DNA of 64,000 bases from Balanoglossus misakiensis (GCA_040954595.2 CM082595.2:1550001-1614000); one strand, 5' to 3'. Counted from the stretch's first letter, positions 26,869-38,062 are shown. Numbers and translations: made by a program. Notes: generated by a model not told the origin, from the sequence alone.

Positions 26869-26943
26869 GCCTGCCTGCCTGTGTCTGTCTGTCTGCCTGC
26901 CTGTGTCTGTCTGTCTGCCTGTCTGTCTGTCTGTCTGTCTGCC

Positions 26944-26988
<45 letters not shown>

Positions 26989-27179
26989 GCCTGCCTGCCT
27001 GTGTCTGTCTGTCTGCCTGCCTGCCTGTGTCTGTCTGTCTGCCTGCCTGCCTGTGTCTGTCTGTCTGCCTGTCTGTCTGTCTGTCTGTCTGTATGTCTGC
27101 CTGCCTGTGTCTGTCTGTCTTCCTGCCTGCCTGTGTCTGTCTGTCTGCCTGTCTGTCTGTCTGTCCGCCTGCCTGCCTG

Positions 27180-27232
<53 letters not shown>

Positions 27233-27245
27233 GCCTGCCTGCCTG

Positions 27246-27286
<41 letters not shown>

Positions 27287-27341
27287 GCCTGCCTGCCTGT
27301 GTCTGTCTGTCTGTCTGCCTGCCTGTGTCTGTCTGTCTGCC

Positions 27342-27390
<49 letters not shown>

Positions 27391-27447
27391 GCCTGTGTCT
27401 GTCTGCCTGCCTGCCTGCCTGTGTCTGTCTGTCTGCCTGCCTGCCTG

Positions 27448-27494
<47 letters not shown>

Positions 27495-27565
27495 GTCTGT
27501 CTGTCTTCCTGCCTGCCTGTGTCTGTCTGTCTGCCTGTCTGTCTGTCTGTCCGCCTGCCTGCCTG

Positions 27566-27618
<53 letters not shown>

Positions 27619-27631
27619 GCCTGCCTGCCTG

Positions 27632-27672
<41 letters not shown>

Positions 27673-27727
27673 GCCTGCCTGCCTGTGTCTGTCTGTCTGT
27701 CTGCCTGCCTGTGTCTGTCTGTCTGCC

Positions 27728-27776
<49 letters not shown>

Positions 27777-27833
27777 GCCTGTGTCTGTCTGCCTGCCTGC
27801 CTGCCTGTGTCTGTCTGTCTGCCTGCCTGCCTG

Positions 27834-27906
<73 letters not shown>

Positions 27907-28073
27907 GCCTGCCTGTGTCTGTCTGTCTGTCTGTCTGTCTGTCTGCCTGCCTGCCTGCCTGTGTCTGTCTGTCTGCCTGCCTGCCTGTGTCTGTCTGTCT
28001 GCCTGTCTGCCTGTCTGTCTGTCTGTCTGTCTGTCTGTCTGCATGTGTCTGTCTGTCTGCCTGTCTGTCTGCC

Positions 28074-28126
<53 letters not shown>

Positions 28127-28165
28127 GCCTGCCTGCCTGTGTCTGTCTGTGTGCCTGCCTGCCTG

Positions 28166-28248
<83 letters not shown>

Positions 28249-28829
28249 GTCTGTCTGTCTGTCTGTCTGCCTGTCTGTCTGTCTGTCTGTCTGCCTGCCT
28301 GCCTGCCTGTGTCTGTCTGTCTGCCTGCCTGTCTGTGTCTGTCTGCTTATCTGTCTGTTTTTGATTTCAAATTCCATTTTATATTATTTCTTGAATCCTA
28401 GGACCAATACCATATGTCTTAGTAGCTGAACTGTGGTCACAGGGACCCCGGCCTGCCGCCATGAGTGTTTCCATTCAGATCAACTGGTACTGTAACTTTC
28501 TGGTCGGATTGACGTTTCCAATACTGCAGGTATTTTCAAATACATTATTTTACATTTGTTGATTTAAATAGAATGTATGGAAGACATGCCTGTACTGTCA
28601 TGTAGTATTTTGAACTTATATTCTCAATTTTTATTTTGCAATTTCCCAGGATTCATTGGGCGCGTACACGTTCTTGGTATACATGGGTTTTCTGGTTCTG
28701 ACAACCATCTTCACCATCTTCTTCGTTCCTGAAACTAAAAACAAGACATTTGAAGAAATCGTCTCTCAGTTTCGCAGGGAGAGAAAACCTGACCCTGAAG
28801 ACGGAATCAACATGTGCGAAGCTCAGTAA
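17127..28829 (+). CDS. SLC2 (GLUT)-type facilitative hexose transporter, copy A
   Basis: Twelve exons: 17127-17243, 17953-18054, 18462-18622, 18853-18977, 19192-19307, 19443-19602, 19694-19881, 20138-20251, 20371-20472, 20662-20740, 28402-28529, 28650-28829; 523 residues. ATG 17127 has a good context (gtcATGGc); an in-frame ATG upstream at 17004 is less likely. The twelve-helix sugar-porter fold is shown by QFGYNTGV (60-67), the loop motif GRKGG after helix 2, [18 protein letters not shown] (242-249), QQLSGIN (316-322), [19 protein letters not shown] and [11 protein letters not shown] (491-501). The tripeptide directly before QQLSGIN is HAG, where GLUT1 has QLS; GLUT2 has HVA there. The protein should carry hexoses across the plasma membrane, but the sugar cannot be deduced. 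Intron 10 is 7.66 kb and filled by a tetranucleotide array. The gene lies 1.1 kb upstream of a same-strand paralogue. Confidence 0.93.
18776..18823. repeat. CAA/CAG-rich trinucleotide microsatellite
   Basis: An interrupted run of CAA, CAG and AAT triplets in intron 3 of hexose transporter copy A. It is noncoding and unremarkable. Confidence 0.7.
20779..28358. repeat. 7.6-kb intronic TCTG/CCTG/TG tetranucleotide array
   Basis: An almost pure array built from TCTG, CCTG and single TG units, on the sense strand of hexose transporter copy A. It starts 38 nt after the donor at 20740/20741 and stops 43 nt before exon 11 (28402), so it makes up nearly the whole intron. Typical blocks are two to four CCTG, one TG step, then two or more TCTG, repeated about every 25-40 bp. 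Rare point variants (ctac, ctat, ccgt, cttt, cagt, gcgt) mark internal duplications. The unit set contains no stop codon in any forward frame, so three overlapping open frames of about 2,500 codons arise; they are cysteine/serine/leucine/proline/valine artefacts and not genes. The matching intron of copy B is only 363 bp. Confidence 0.97.
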
Positions 28830-29975
28830 ATGGAAAGTGGTTTGCACTAATTTCCAACAGGCTAGGATAGATTTTTTTCACAAATTGAATCGATGACATA
28901 TACTAAAGTTTGTTTCATTAATCACTTCAGGCGATGATTTTAGATTCTGTGGAACGCGGAAATGCGCATATCAGCTGCGCACATGTGTATTTCGATTGGT
29001 CGTCATGTGACGGAAATGTCAAAGCTTTTTTATCTTTGGATATTAGCCAGAACTGTTAGGTCGACCACAGTCAGATCCAATCACATGACCTTTGCCTCAA
29101 TGATCGCATTCCATAGAGCTAAACATTAATTTTTATTTGATATTTCAGTTGCGGAGTAAAATGACAAAATCAACTCTGAGAAATGCGTCATATCAGAGAG
29201 CAATTCTACCAAATGTTATTGTTCGATGTATTTGCTTTGCAAACTGAACCTGTTTTTGTTAATGACGTCATGAGTTTGTTCACCTGGGATGCCCTTTGAT
29301 GTATGGCACAGTGAGCGTGCGCACTATGTAAGCAAGCGTCCTCAGACGACCGAAATCTGATAACGCACGCAGTTGTACACAGGAGAGCAATATATTGCAC
29401 AGCTGATCAACAATGTATCTCTGCTATGTTATGCACAGTGAATGTTTCAATAAGTTTTATCAACATGATTTGAGAACAGTACTCCAAAATTAAATTTGAA
29501 CCTGCCTAAATAAAAGCTGGGACGCTGCTGATCTGATAAGTTGCTGGATCGAGTGTCAAACTATCATTTGTGCTGTTTGCTCTGACAAGACCTTTGTCAC
29601 AGATTGATGGCCCAACCTACTACAAGTTGGGTAGAATACATATGCCTTGCAGAGCAAATAAAACAGACTGCACCTTTTGCAAATATTACACCAATTATTG
29701 TCGGATTATTTCTTTCCTTTTAAATAATTTTTTTGTAAAATATGTCTAATTCTGATTTGACTTTTTGTAAATGTATGACCTTTTCATTTATTTGTTGTAT
29801 TCCATGTCGTAAAACCTCAGCGATCTTTATACATTTACGATAGATGTTAATATTTAATATTGTTTATCTAACAACCGAATTATTTCGACTGCTCCTGGGA
29901 CGAGGACAGACACACAAGACTGCAGTACCAATTACACCCAGTTGGAAAACTTGACTCGCTGTTTTGTTGGCCAAA
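28830..29975. other. 3' UTR of transporter A and upstream region of transporter B
   Basis: Two AATAAA signals (29509-29514 and 29657-29662) follow the copy A stop and are likely polyadenylation sites. That leaves about 300 bp for the promoter and 5' UTR of copy B. No further gene is seen. Confidence 0.55.
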
Positions 29976-32900
29976 ATGGATGAAACCCAGCAGTTTGAAC
30001 TTGAAGAGAAACCGTACTCATTCGACAACGAAGCCTACAATACCTTCGAGCCTGGTCATTACAAAGAAGAAGAAAAGAAGGTTGGTGCTTCTTTGCAAAT
30101 GAAGTCTCAAACAGCGATGCTACTTGTTGCCTTGCTCTATAGTCATGATAATACCCACTGTGTTATCATTGATGAATGCGTTACTCACAGGAGACAGCGG
30201 GCATCGCAAATGGATATTTGGTTCACGAGTCAAATTGTAATTGTTTTGAAATTTAGACACTTCTATAATCATGGAAAGCACATGCATTTCTAATGTGATC
30301 ATCGCTATTTAATAACCTCATGGTCATTAAGTTATCACGAAGACACAGCACGTATACTGTCATGTCGAACAAATTTATTCATGTGCACTGTTATCTTAGT
30401 GTTCGATTATGTGGAATCCTAATATATTTTTAAAGTTTAAATTCACGTATTATCTCACGGTCTAAACTGAGTCTTTATCAAAATGGGCATGTGGCCTTTG
30501 TAGGCGTACTGTGGGTGTGTCGGAGGCACATTTCAGATGAGCGAGTAGAATTCTCATCGCAGGTATGCCATCCACATTCATTATAGGGCACTACTTTAAA
30601 GACCTCATTCCTCATCCGTGCAATTGGTGTTGGTTGGGCGTGTGAGTCTGTGTGTCGTAGGCGTGTGGGGTCAAGGTTCACAGACACTTGATAACCAGTG
30701 TGATGAATGGTGATAATGACGACAGATCAGGTCTTGTCCTGACAAAACACGCATACCAAAGTTGAGCAGGTTGAATAAAAAACCAATAAACCAACCTGCT
30801 GCTGAATAAATAGAGAGATGATACAGTCAATAGGTCATATACTAGTAAACGTACAGGCGCTGTTTTCTTCCCAAGGTCTACATGTAAACGAGTAAAGCGA
30901 CGCCATACCTATTAACTCAGCTGTCAAATACTCTTACGATGTAAATTATTCGTTCTCCTCACACAAAAATCATCGTCGTCGTCGTCGTCATCATCATCAT
31001 CAAACGTAAAACATGTACACTTGTTTACTTGAAATTGAAAATGTATTATTATTGGTGCTATTCAGAATTTTTTGTTTCATCAACAGACAAAACTCACAGG
31101 ATGGGTGATATACCTCACGGCAGTTATAACATGCACTGGATCAATACAGTTTGGATGGAATACAGGGGTCATGACAGCGCCCTCCAACGTAAGAACATAT
31201 ATTATTGCCTTATAAAAGTCCATTACTATTAGGCTCCCTAAGTTTAGGTTCGAAAGTACGAAGGCTCCCTAAGTTTAGGTTCGAAAGCACGAAAGCTGCC
31301 CAGTCGCTGAATGCATAATCATGGTGAGTTATGTTCAAATAGAATATTATGTCCGTTTATCTATCAGTACATACAAGACTTTTACAACGCAACTTATGGT
31401 CGCTATGGCGAACTGTCAGAAGACGCCATGATGTGGATGTGGGCTTGGACGATCTCACTTTACGCCGTAGGTGGCGCTTTGGGTGCTCTAGCGTCACCAC
31501 CGTTTGCTGACATACTCGGCAGGTGAGTGATCGATCCCTCACCTCAACTACTTTTTTGCAGTACGCATTAAATTAACAATAGTGGCACACTAGTTGGACT
31601 GTAAAAGTCTGTGGGCGTCAACATTGGACAATTGTTGCCCGTACTGTGGTCGGGGTGTTGGAAATTGCAATCAACGATACCACACAATCATGTAAGAAAA
31701 TAAGAACACAGAATCATAGTTCTACTGTCTGTGACAGAATTAAAGGTTGGCAAGTTAGACCATGGCTAATTAATTAAATACCTTGCATTCCACAGGAAAG
31801 GAGGGCTACTCCTTATGAACGTCTTTTCCATCTGTGCAGCCTTGATGTTTGGGTCGTCAGTTTTGGCACAGAACTTTGAGCTGATCTTCATGGGCAGGAT
31901 TGTCATCGGTTTCTATGTCGGTAAGTTTCGGACTAGTTCGGGGAAGGGAGGGGGTCAGACAGACGGATATCAACATGTCACATACACATGCACACTGAGA
32001 CAGACAGGCAGGCAGGTAGACGGACAGACAGACAGACAGACAGACAAGCAGACGGACAGGAAGGCTGGCAGACATTTTTACAATGATTCTTTTATTGCAG
32101 GCTGTGTCGTATGTATTATACCACTGTATCTGGCTGAAGTGTCTCCAGTTCATCTCAGAGGAGCTGTGGGCGTCAACCATCAACTTCTGATTACATTTGG
32201 TATTTTGCTAGCCGAGGTAATCGCTTTTAGCACCACTAGAACTTTGAAAACAACCGTTCCAAAATGATTCAATGTGATGCTAAATAAATTCCATGGATGG
32301 CGAATAATAATTATTGTAATAGGATTATTCAGAAAAGTTTCAGGGTTTGTCCATACTCGGGTTCCGTACTGGAGGTGTATTGATCTGCATTTCGACTTTA
32401 TCTATTTCTATGTTAACTTAGATCCTGGGTATTTACGTATTGAATTCTGAAGATAACTGGCACATTCTTCTGTCCATCACGGGTTGGTTGTCCATTCTGC
32501 AGTTGATATTTCTGCCTGTGTGTCCGGAAAGTCCAAGATGGCTGCTCATTATCGAAAAGGACACAGATGCCGCTGTCAAGGGTATGGAAACTAGACTTTG
32601 TATTAGGCAAACATGAACATGAATGAGAGGTAGAAATGACCTTCATTCAACTTGAGTTGATCTGTCTGCAGTATATTTGATAAATAAGCAAGATAAATAT
32701 TACTTTCTGTTGCAGCCACTCAGAAGTATACAGGTGAAGAAGATGTCACTCGCTACATGCAAGAAATGTACCATGAATATCTTGAAGAAACCAGGGAAGA
32801 ACGTGTTGGAGTATTAGGCTTGTTCACCAATAAGCACTACAGGGCCCCTCTCATCATTAGCATATTTACACATATGTTCCAACAGTTTTCCGGAATTAAT

Positions 32901-35045
32901 GCGGTAAGATGAAAGGAAACGAGGGAGCGAGTTTTATGACCAGAATTGTGCCAGTCAACATAGCAATAGCATCGTTATTGTGACAGGCAAATTTAAACCC
33001 AATTTTCGATATCATCAATGTTGACTCTATGAAACCATTTTGAGGCCTGGTAGCCTCGTTTTGGGTCTTGTAACCGACTGTACGTATACATGTACATGTA
33101 CTTGTAGGTCCGCCATTTTGTTATTGAACGTCTATGTAGGTACATGTATATACTTTTGCGAATGGATGATACTCCTTGACTGTTAAAATTTCATCTTTTC
33201 TCAGATCTTCTTCTATGCCACGGAGATCTATTACATGATATTCCCTGGCAACGATGAGGCTGTCGCTGGGGCAACCGTACTCACAGGAACCATCAACTTC
33301 CTTGCAACGATAATAGCGGTAAGAACACAATGAAGTAATCACACCTTTGCCTAATGATATCCAAAATTGAGGTTCGTTTATAGCACGACGACAGGATGGA
33401 CAATAGAACCAGCAAAAGTCATGTCAATGTTGTAAAAAATTGTCACTGAGGTTACAATTAGACTGAAAGATTCGGTCGTGTGCGGGCGCTCCGGCACATG
33501 ACCTATGACCCTTGGTGAGCATTGCCGGAACGCCCGCCCACGACTGAATTTTTCAGTCTAGGGTTGCAATATGAGTTGTGATTTGTTTCGTCTGTAGGTG
33601 TTTATCGTCGAGCGAGTTGGAAGACGCCCTCTCCTGTTGTATCCCTACGCCGGAATGGTGTTTTTCACCTTTATGGTCACGTTGTCCTTGAATTTTGCTG
33701 TGAGTAGTCTCTTTAAACATTGACGCAATAAACAGATGCATTACATTGATATTTAACAAGTTAAACCTAAAACAAGATAGAAATCTGCGGTGGAGAATTT
33801 GTACTACGCCGAATTTGAATATAATGGCCGGTTTTCAATACTTACAAAACACGTTGACGCCAATAAACATAAACCTGTTCGCAAAAAAAATTGACTAGTA
33901 ACAACAGGTATACACAAACATCTTCAATTTTATCTATCGACTAATTTCCCCCCAACAGAATCCAAATGTGTCAGATGCCTGGGACTGGGTGGCACTGTGC
34001 AGTGTCTATGGTTACATTATCTGTTTTGCTGTTGGTCCTGGTAAGATGAGCTACTGCTTTCAACAGAAATTAAGAAAACAAATTATGGGAGGCACAATTT
34101 TGAATGTTAACATGCGAAGGGTCAACCGTGTATAAGGGGAGAACCATTTGATGTCGGGGGGGGGGGGGAGGGGGTGGAGGGTTTGGGTATGTCAGAGCAA
34201 GTTTATTGTTCAGCCATTGTTACAGCATTTTTATCTATTGCTGGGCCTACTTGTTCTCTCAAGGCATTGCACAAGATTTATTGACCTCTGCACCATCTGT
34301 CAACAATTCATTTTCTCATTTCAAACTCACCACTGTGTTGATCCGTGTTATACCATCACTCTCCATTAACAAATCCTAATCCACCATTTCACAATTTCTA
34401 CAGGACCCATACCATTCGTGTTAGTTGCCGAATTGTGGTCGCAAGGCCCTCGGCCAGCAGCTATGAGTGTCTCCCTTCAAGTTAATTGGTGGTCCAATTT
34501 CCTTGTGAATTTTTTCTTTCCTGTCTTCCAGGTAAGAAATTTGCATACATTTCCGAAAAAAAATGTGAGAAAAGCTTTATCCAATGATGTAAGGTAACAC
34601 AGTGTTACCGGGCTTGATTTTCGATAGAGTCGTTCTGATTGTTCTCCCATAGTCAAACTATATCATGGAGAGAGTGCTGACTCGGCAGTTTCAAAGAATT
34701 GAAAGATGTGAATCCGGCCCTGGGGCGTGTTAATTCTACCTTAAGGTATACTTACGATGCAAACTGTTGCCCACATTCAGGGGTTCAAATACAAAATAAT
34801 ACGGAGTTGAAATAAAATCATTCTAAAATTCAAATGCAATCGTTTCTTCACAGGCCGCCATGCAAGCTTACGTGTTTGCAATTTTTATGGTGTTTCTCAT
34901 GATAGCTGTCGTGTTTACATACTTCTGGGTGCCGGAAACTAAAAACAAGACGTTTGCTGAAATTGTGGCCGAGTTCAGAAAGGAAGAAGAAGAAGAGAAT
35001 GCGTACATAGCACAAGGGGAAGAAAATTTTACTGCCAGTGACTAG
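29976..35045 (+). CDS. SLC2 (GLUT)-type facilitative hexose transporter, copy B
   Basis: Twelve exons: 29976-30080, 31087-31188, 31368-31522, 31796-31920, 32101-32216, 32422-32581, 32716-32903, 33205-33318, 33598-33699, 33959-34040, 34404-34531, 34854-35045; 522 residues. ATG 29976 (caaaATGG) opens an acidic N-terminal tail; the first donor, AAG|gttggt, is weak. Motifs parallel copy [32 protein letters not shown] (236-243), QQFSGIN (310-316), [30 protein letters not shown] (486-496). Exons 2, 4 to 9 and 11 have exactly the same lengths as in copy A, so the two arose by tandem duplication. The residues before QQFSGIN are HMF, and QLSG is replaced by QFSG, as in GLUT2. The cytosolic C-tail is glutamate-rich. 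Plasma-membrane hexose uniport is expected; substrate preference may differ from copy A but is unproven. Confidence 0.93.
30968..31001. repeat. CGT/CAT trinucleotide microsatellite
   Basis: Short run of CGT then CAT triplets in intron 1 of hexose transporter copy B. Confidence 0.7.
31231..31292. repeat. 31-bp tandem duplication
   Basis: Two copies of a 31-bp unit (beginning aggctccctaagttt) stand back to back at 31231-31261 and 31262-31292 in intron 2 of transporter B, with one mismatch or so. Confidence 0.8.
31997..32072. repeat. Short CAGA/CAGG tract
   Basis: A degenerate tract of CAGA, CAGG and CGGA units in intron 4 of hexose transporter copy B, close to the acceptor. It is the reverse complement of the TCTG/CCTG vocabulary of the large array in copy A, in a different intron. 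Confidence 0.8.
33459..33560. mobile_element. Hairpin-forming MITE-like element
   Basis: In intron 8 of transporter B, a left arm 33459-33496 (tagactgaaagattcggtcg onwards) pairs with 33523-33560: 38 bp with about four mismatches around a 26-nt loop. No coding capacity. A partial relative of the arm lies near 20503-20524 in intron 9 of copy A. A foldback or MITE origin is inferred; no target-site duplication is obvious. Confidence 0.6.
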
Positions 35046-35206
35046 TATCTATGCCATGATGATCAATGCATAAGATTCCCCATATTAAAGGTACACAGTC
35101 ACTTACGTAAATTTTATCACAGTCAACATTATGCAAAGTGGAAATCTAGCCCATCACGGATGTTTAGAAGGTGGCCATAGAGTCATAGGAAGACTAGGCA
35201 TATGAA

Positions 35207-35212
35207 AATAAA
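35207..35212 (+). terminator. Polyadenylation signal of transporter B
   Basis: AATAAA about 160 nt after the stop codon. A second AATAAA at 35627-35632 lies beyond the foldback element. Confidence 0.5.
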
Positions 35213-35299
35213 AGGTGATTGTAATTCTTTTAACGATTATTACAGTAAAAAACGGGAGATGAATTCAGTGTTATATGTGTTGAGAAGTTCAACTACTTA

Positions 35300-35444
35300 G
35301 AGAATAATGAACGCCCCAAAGACCCATAATGGTCGAAAGCACACATTGTGCGTCATAATATACGAGGCGAAGCCGAGTATATTATGGAGCTAGCACAATG
35401 TGTGCTTGAGTCCATTATGGGTCTTTGGGGCGTTCATTATTCTC
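35300..35444. mobile_element. Foldback/MITE-like perfect-stem inverted repeat
   Basis: Left arm 35300-35363 and right arm 35377-35444 are inverted copies around a 13-nt loop. They differ mainly by a small indel next to the inner end and one short mismatch block. Such a long, young-looking hairpin is typical of a nonautonomous foldback element. There is no open reading frame of its own and no clear target-site duplication. Confidence 0.75.
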
Positions 35445-36761
35445 ATTATTTTATAGTTTTGTCAATGCAAGTGAATTTGCAGACTTCAAAAAGTACAGGT
35501 GCGAACAATTCAGACTCGGACACGGAGATCGAGAACAGAGCAATGGCGTACGCGTAAACAAAAGGTCACCTGATCGCGGTGTGTCAGTGTACTGTACATT
35601 TCTAGTATCATATTCAAACATCAGGAAATAAATAATGAAGGTTTATTTACGCATGTGAAAATTCATTTAAGGGTTCTGCTGAAATATATCTGAAAAAGTT
35701 TCGATTTTTGTGTCATCTTTGGGAGGACTCGGGGAATATTTGAATTCGTTTACGTTCTCAGGAAAGTTCACGTATACGGGCGCTCGGAAGGTTGCAATAC
35801 ATAAACAAACTCGCCCTCGATCGATCCCTCCGTACCGCGTAGACAACATGACAGTGACACTTGCGGCATATTTTTTTTACGTATAGCTTCGTTGACATGA
35901 CTGCTTGGTACATGGTACACTGTATGTATGGTGAACGAATGTCAAATCCAGCATCATCGAGAGGTTTGCTTTACGTGCGTGAGCGAGCCATGTTGACTGC
36001 GCGTGATTCAAGAGCAGACGACATGTACATACTGCAGCCGTAGGAAGAAAAAATAAACAAAACGCCAGTCGAGGACAGATTTGGAAATTAATAAATATCG
36101 CCGTATTTATTCTGTGTACGTTTGCATTTCTTTTTTTAGCCCTTAAAATGTTCGCACTGTTTGAAATCCTCCGCTATTCAGTCGGAAATTGTACACGTCC
36201 ACTGGTTCTTGGGCGCGTCGCGCGTCCATCGAATAACACGATACATTATCAGTAATAATGTATAGCTATGACGTCACAAAATTCACTGGTATTGATAAAG
36301 CTATAATATAATAGTATATAATCTGTGTATTACATTGACTTTGTTATTAATTAGGCAAGACAAGCACGTCATATACATGAAAGTATATACATTTTTGTTC
36401 ATTTTGATGTTCAGATCTTGTTTGGATATATCATTTTGGATAACGGCTATTTTCTGTGGCGGTATAGTAGACACATTCAACTTCACTTAGTTTCTTATAC
36501 TATTGCATAGGTTCTGTTACTTGTGACTTTAAAATGTGAATCGTCTGGTTTAACTAAATCCTGACATATGTTATATGTTAATATCAAAATATGTAACCTA
36601 CTAATAATCTTTTAAAATTAAATATGCGTTTATATTGAATGTTTATTACTGTTGTCTTGTTTTTTCTTCTGATTTTCCACGAAAAAAGCCAATGTTTCAA
36701 TCCCACACTTAATATGCAAATATCACATCTGTACCAGACTTGCTCCGAAAGCTAAGAATAG
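35445..36761. other. Intergenic stretch, no gene recognised
   Basis: AT-rich sequence with short random open frames only. Confidence 0.5.
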
Positions 36762-38062
36762 AAAAATTTACATAAGAATTGTTGGCCTGCCCTGCGTGTT
36801 TTGGGGGTATCGTCAGTACACGTGGCATTTGGTGAGGATGGTTGTCTGTTCAGTGTTGTATCCAGTATTTTCGGAAAGAAATCCAAACAATATTCGACTG
36901 TTTTCAGCGGTAAGTTTATTATTTGGATATGTTATATGACCTCATGCTTTCTGATGTTTATGGCAGAATACAAATATTTCGAGTCTATTTTCACTGAATG
37001 CAGCTAGCAAGTGTTTGAGAAAATTGTTTCAAATACACAAACCTATTCGGTCAAATTTCAATGGAAATGCAGGATTTGTATCTGATGAATAGTTGTTTTT
37101 TTTCTCAATCATTACTCCTCTTAGTGAAAACACACCTCCACAAGCAGCTTCCACTTCAGCGGAAGTTCCGGATTTCAACGGAACAACTTCACAATGCACT
37201 ACTTGAACAATCCGTCGCCAGGCATACAATTGGTACTTCAAACAACCGACCGCGTGTCACACAATCGCTGGAGTGGCCGAGAAGAAACCTTGAGACAGAT
37301 CTTTTAGAGAAGATGGTAAGAAAACTTTCAAGAGAATGATTTCTCTCAAGAAAATGAACCCCGTTGTATTTTTAATTCTATAAAGAATATCCATTGGTCT
37401 AAATATGGCAAACTTAGATATGTTTAAATATCTCTCACTCCGAACGCCATAGTTTTACTATGGTGAACATTTCTGAACAGCTCTGCCAAAAGGCAAGCAC
37501 GGTGACAAAGGTGTTTTTTATATCATTTAATACTACTCTTCTTTTGTCACCTTTACAAATATCAAGAAAATGACAAAATTGTTACGCCATTTTCTCGAAA
37601 ATTCTACATGTAAGGCTTTGGACGGTGGTGACCATGCATTGCATCTGGGTAATCGTCTACCATAACTTGGATTTAACACCCCCCCCCCTCTCTCTCTCTC
37701 TCTCTCCCTCTCTCTCTCCCCACTCTCTCTCTCTCTCTCTCTCCCCCACTCTCTCATGGGTTCATTTATCCATTTGTTTTATAACATTTCCTCATCGACA
37801 ATTAGCACTTACACAGGAATTAACGTTTTCTTTGCCTTCATTTGAATCCACCTTTGTTCAACATCCTCCTTCTCCGGAACAATTCTACCCCTGGCAGTTA
37901 ACGCCATTCACGACTCCAGTCTCCACATTTCCTCTGACAACACGCTCCATCCTGGGAGAGGATGACACCCTAATTAGACGCCACAAGTGGATCACGAGAC
38001 AAACTTCCTCTAGAAGACAAGTGGTCACGAGAAATCAAATCTGTAAAATATACAGTAACTAG
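36762..38062 (+). CDS. Possible orphan gene, three exons (tentative)
   Basis: Three blocks splice in frame: an open block up to 36909 (donor gcg|gtaagt), 37125-37315 (acceptor after a pyrimidine tract, donor atg|gtaaga) and 37817-38062 (acceptor acacag, stop TAG). The last two give about 145 residues rich in R, T, S and P, including WPRRNLETDLLEKM and PPSPEQFYPWQL, and a basic end. In the first block the reading frame that fits the junction is open from 36762 but contains no ATG; the ATG at 36838 is in another frame. So either an upstream exon is missing or the first block is wrong. I recognise no family. An 80-bp CT microsatellite lies in the second intron. It could equally be chance. Confidence 0.3.
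37680..37753. repeat. CT dinucleotide microsatellite
   Basis: A C-run followed by interrupted CT repeats between two candidate exons of the tentative gene at 36762-38062. Confidence 0.85.

Noticed and set aside
20779-28358. CRISPR-like array
   Set aside because: Units are four bases long without spacers, in a eukaryotic intron; it is a simple-sequence array.
20751-28429. Three overlapping forward open frames of about 2,500 codons and a reverse frame of 834 codons
   Set aside because: They arise because the tetranucleotide repeat units contain no stop codon. The protein is a low-complexity polymer, and the region is an intron bounded by intact splice sites in the hexose transporter.
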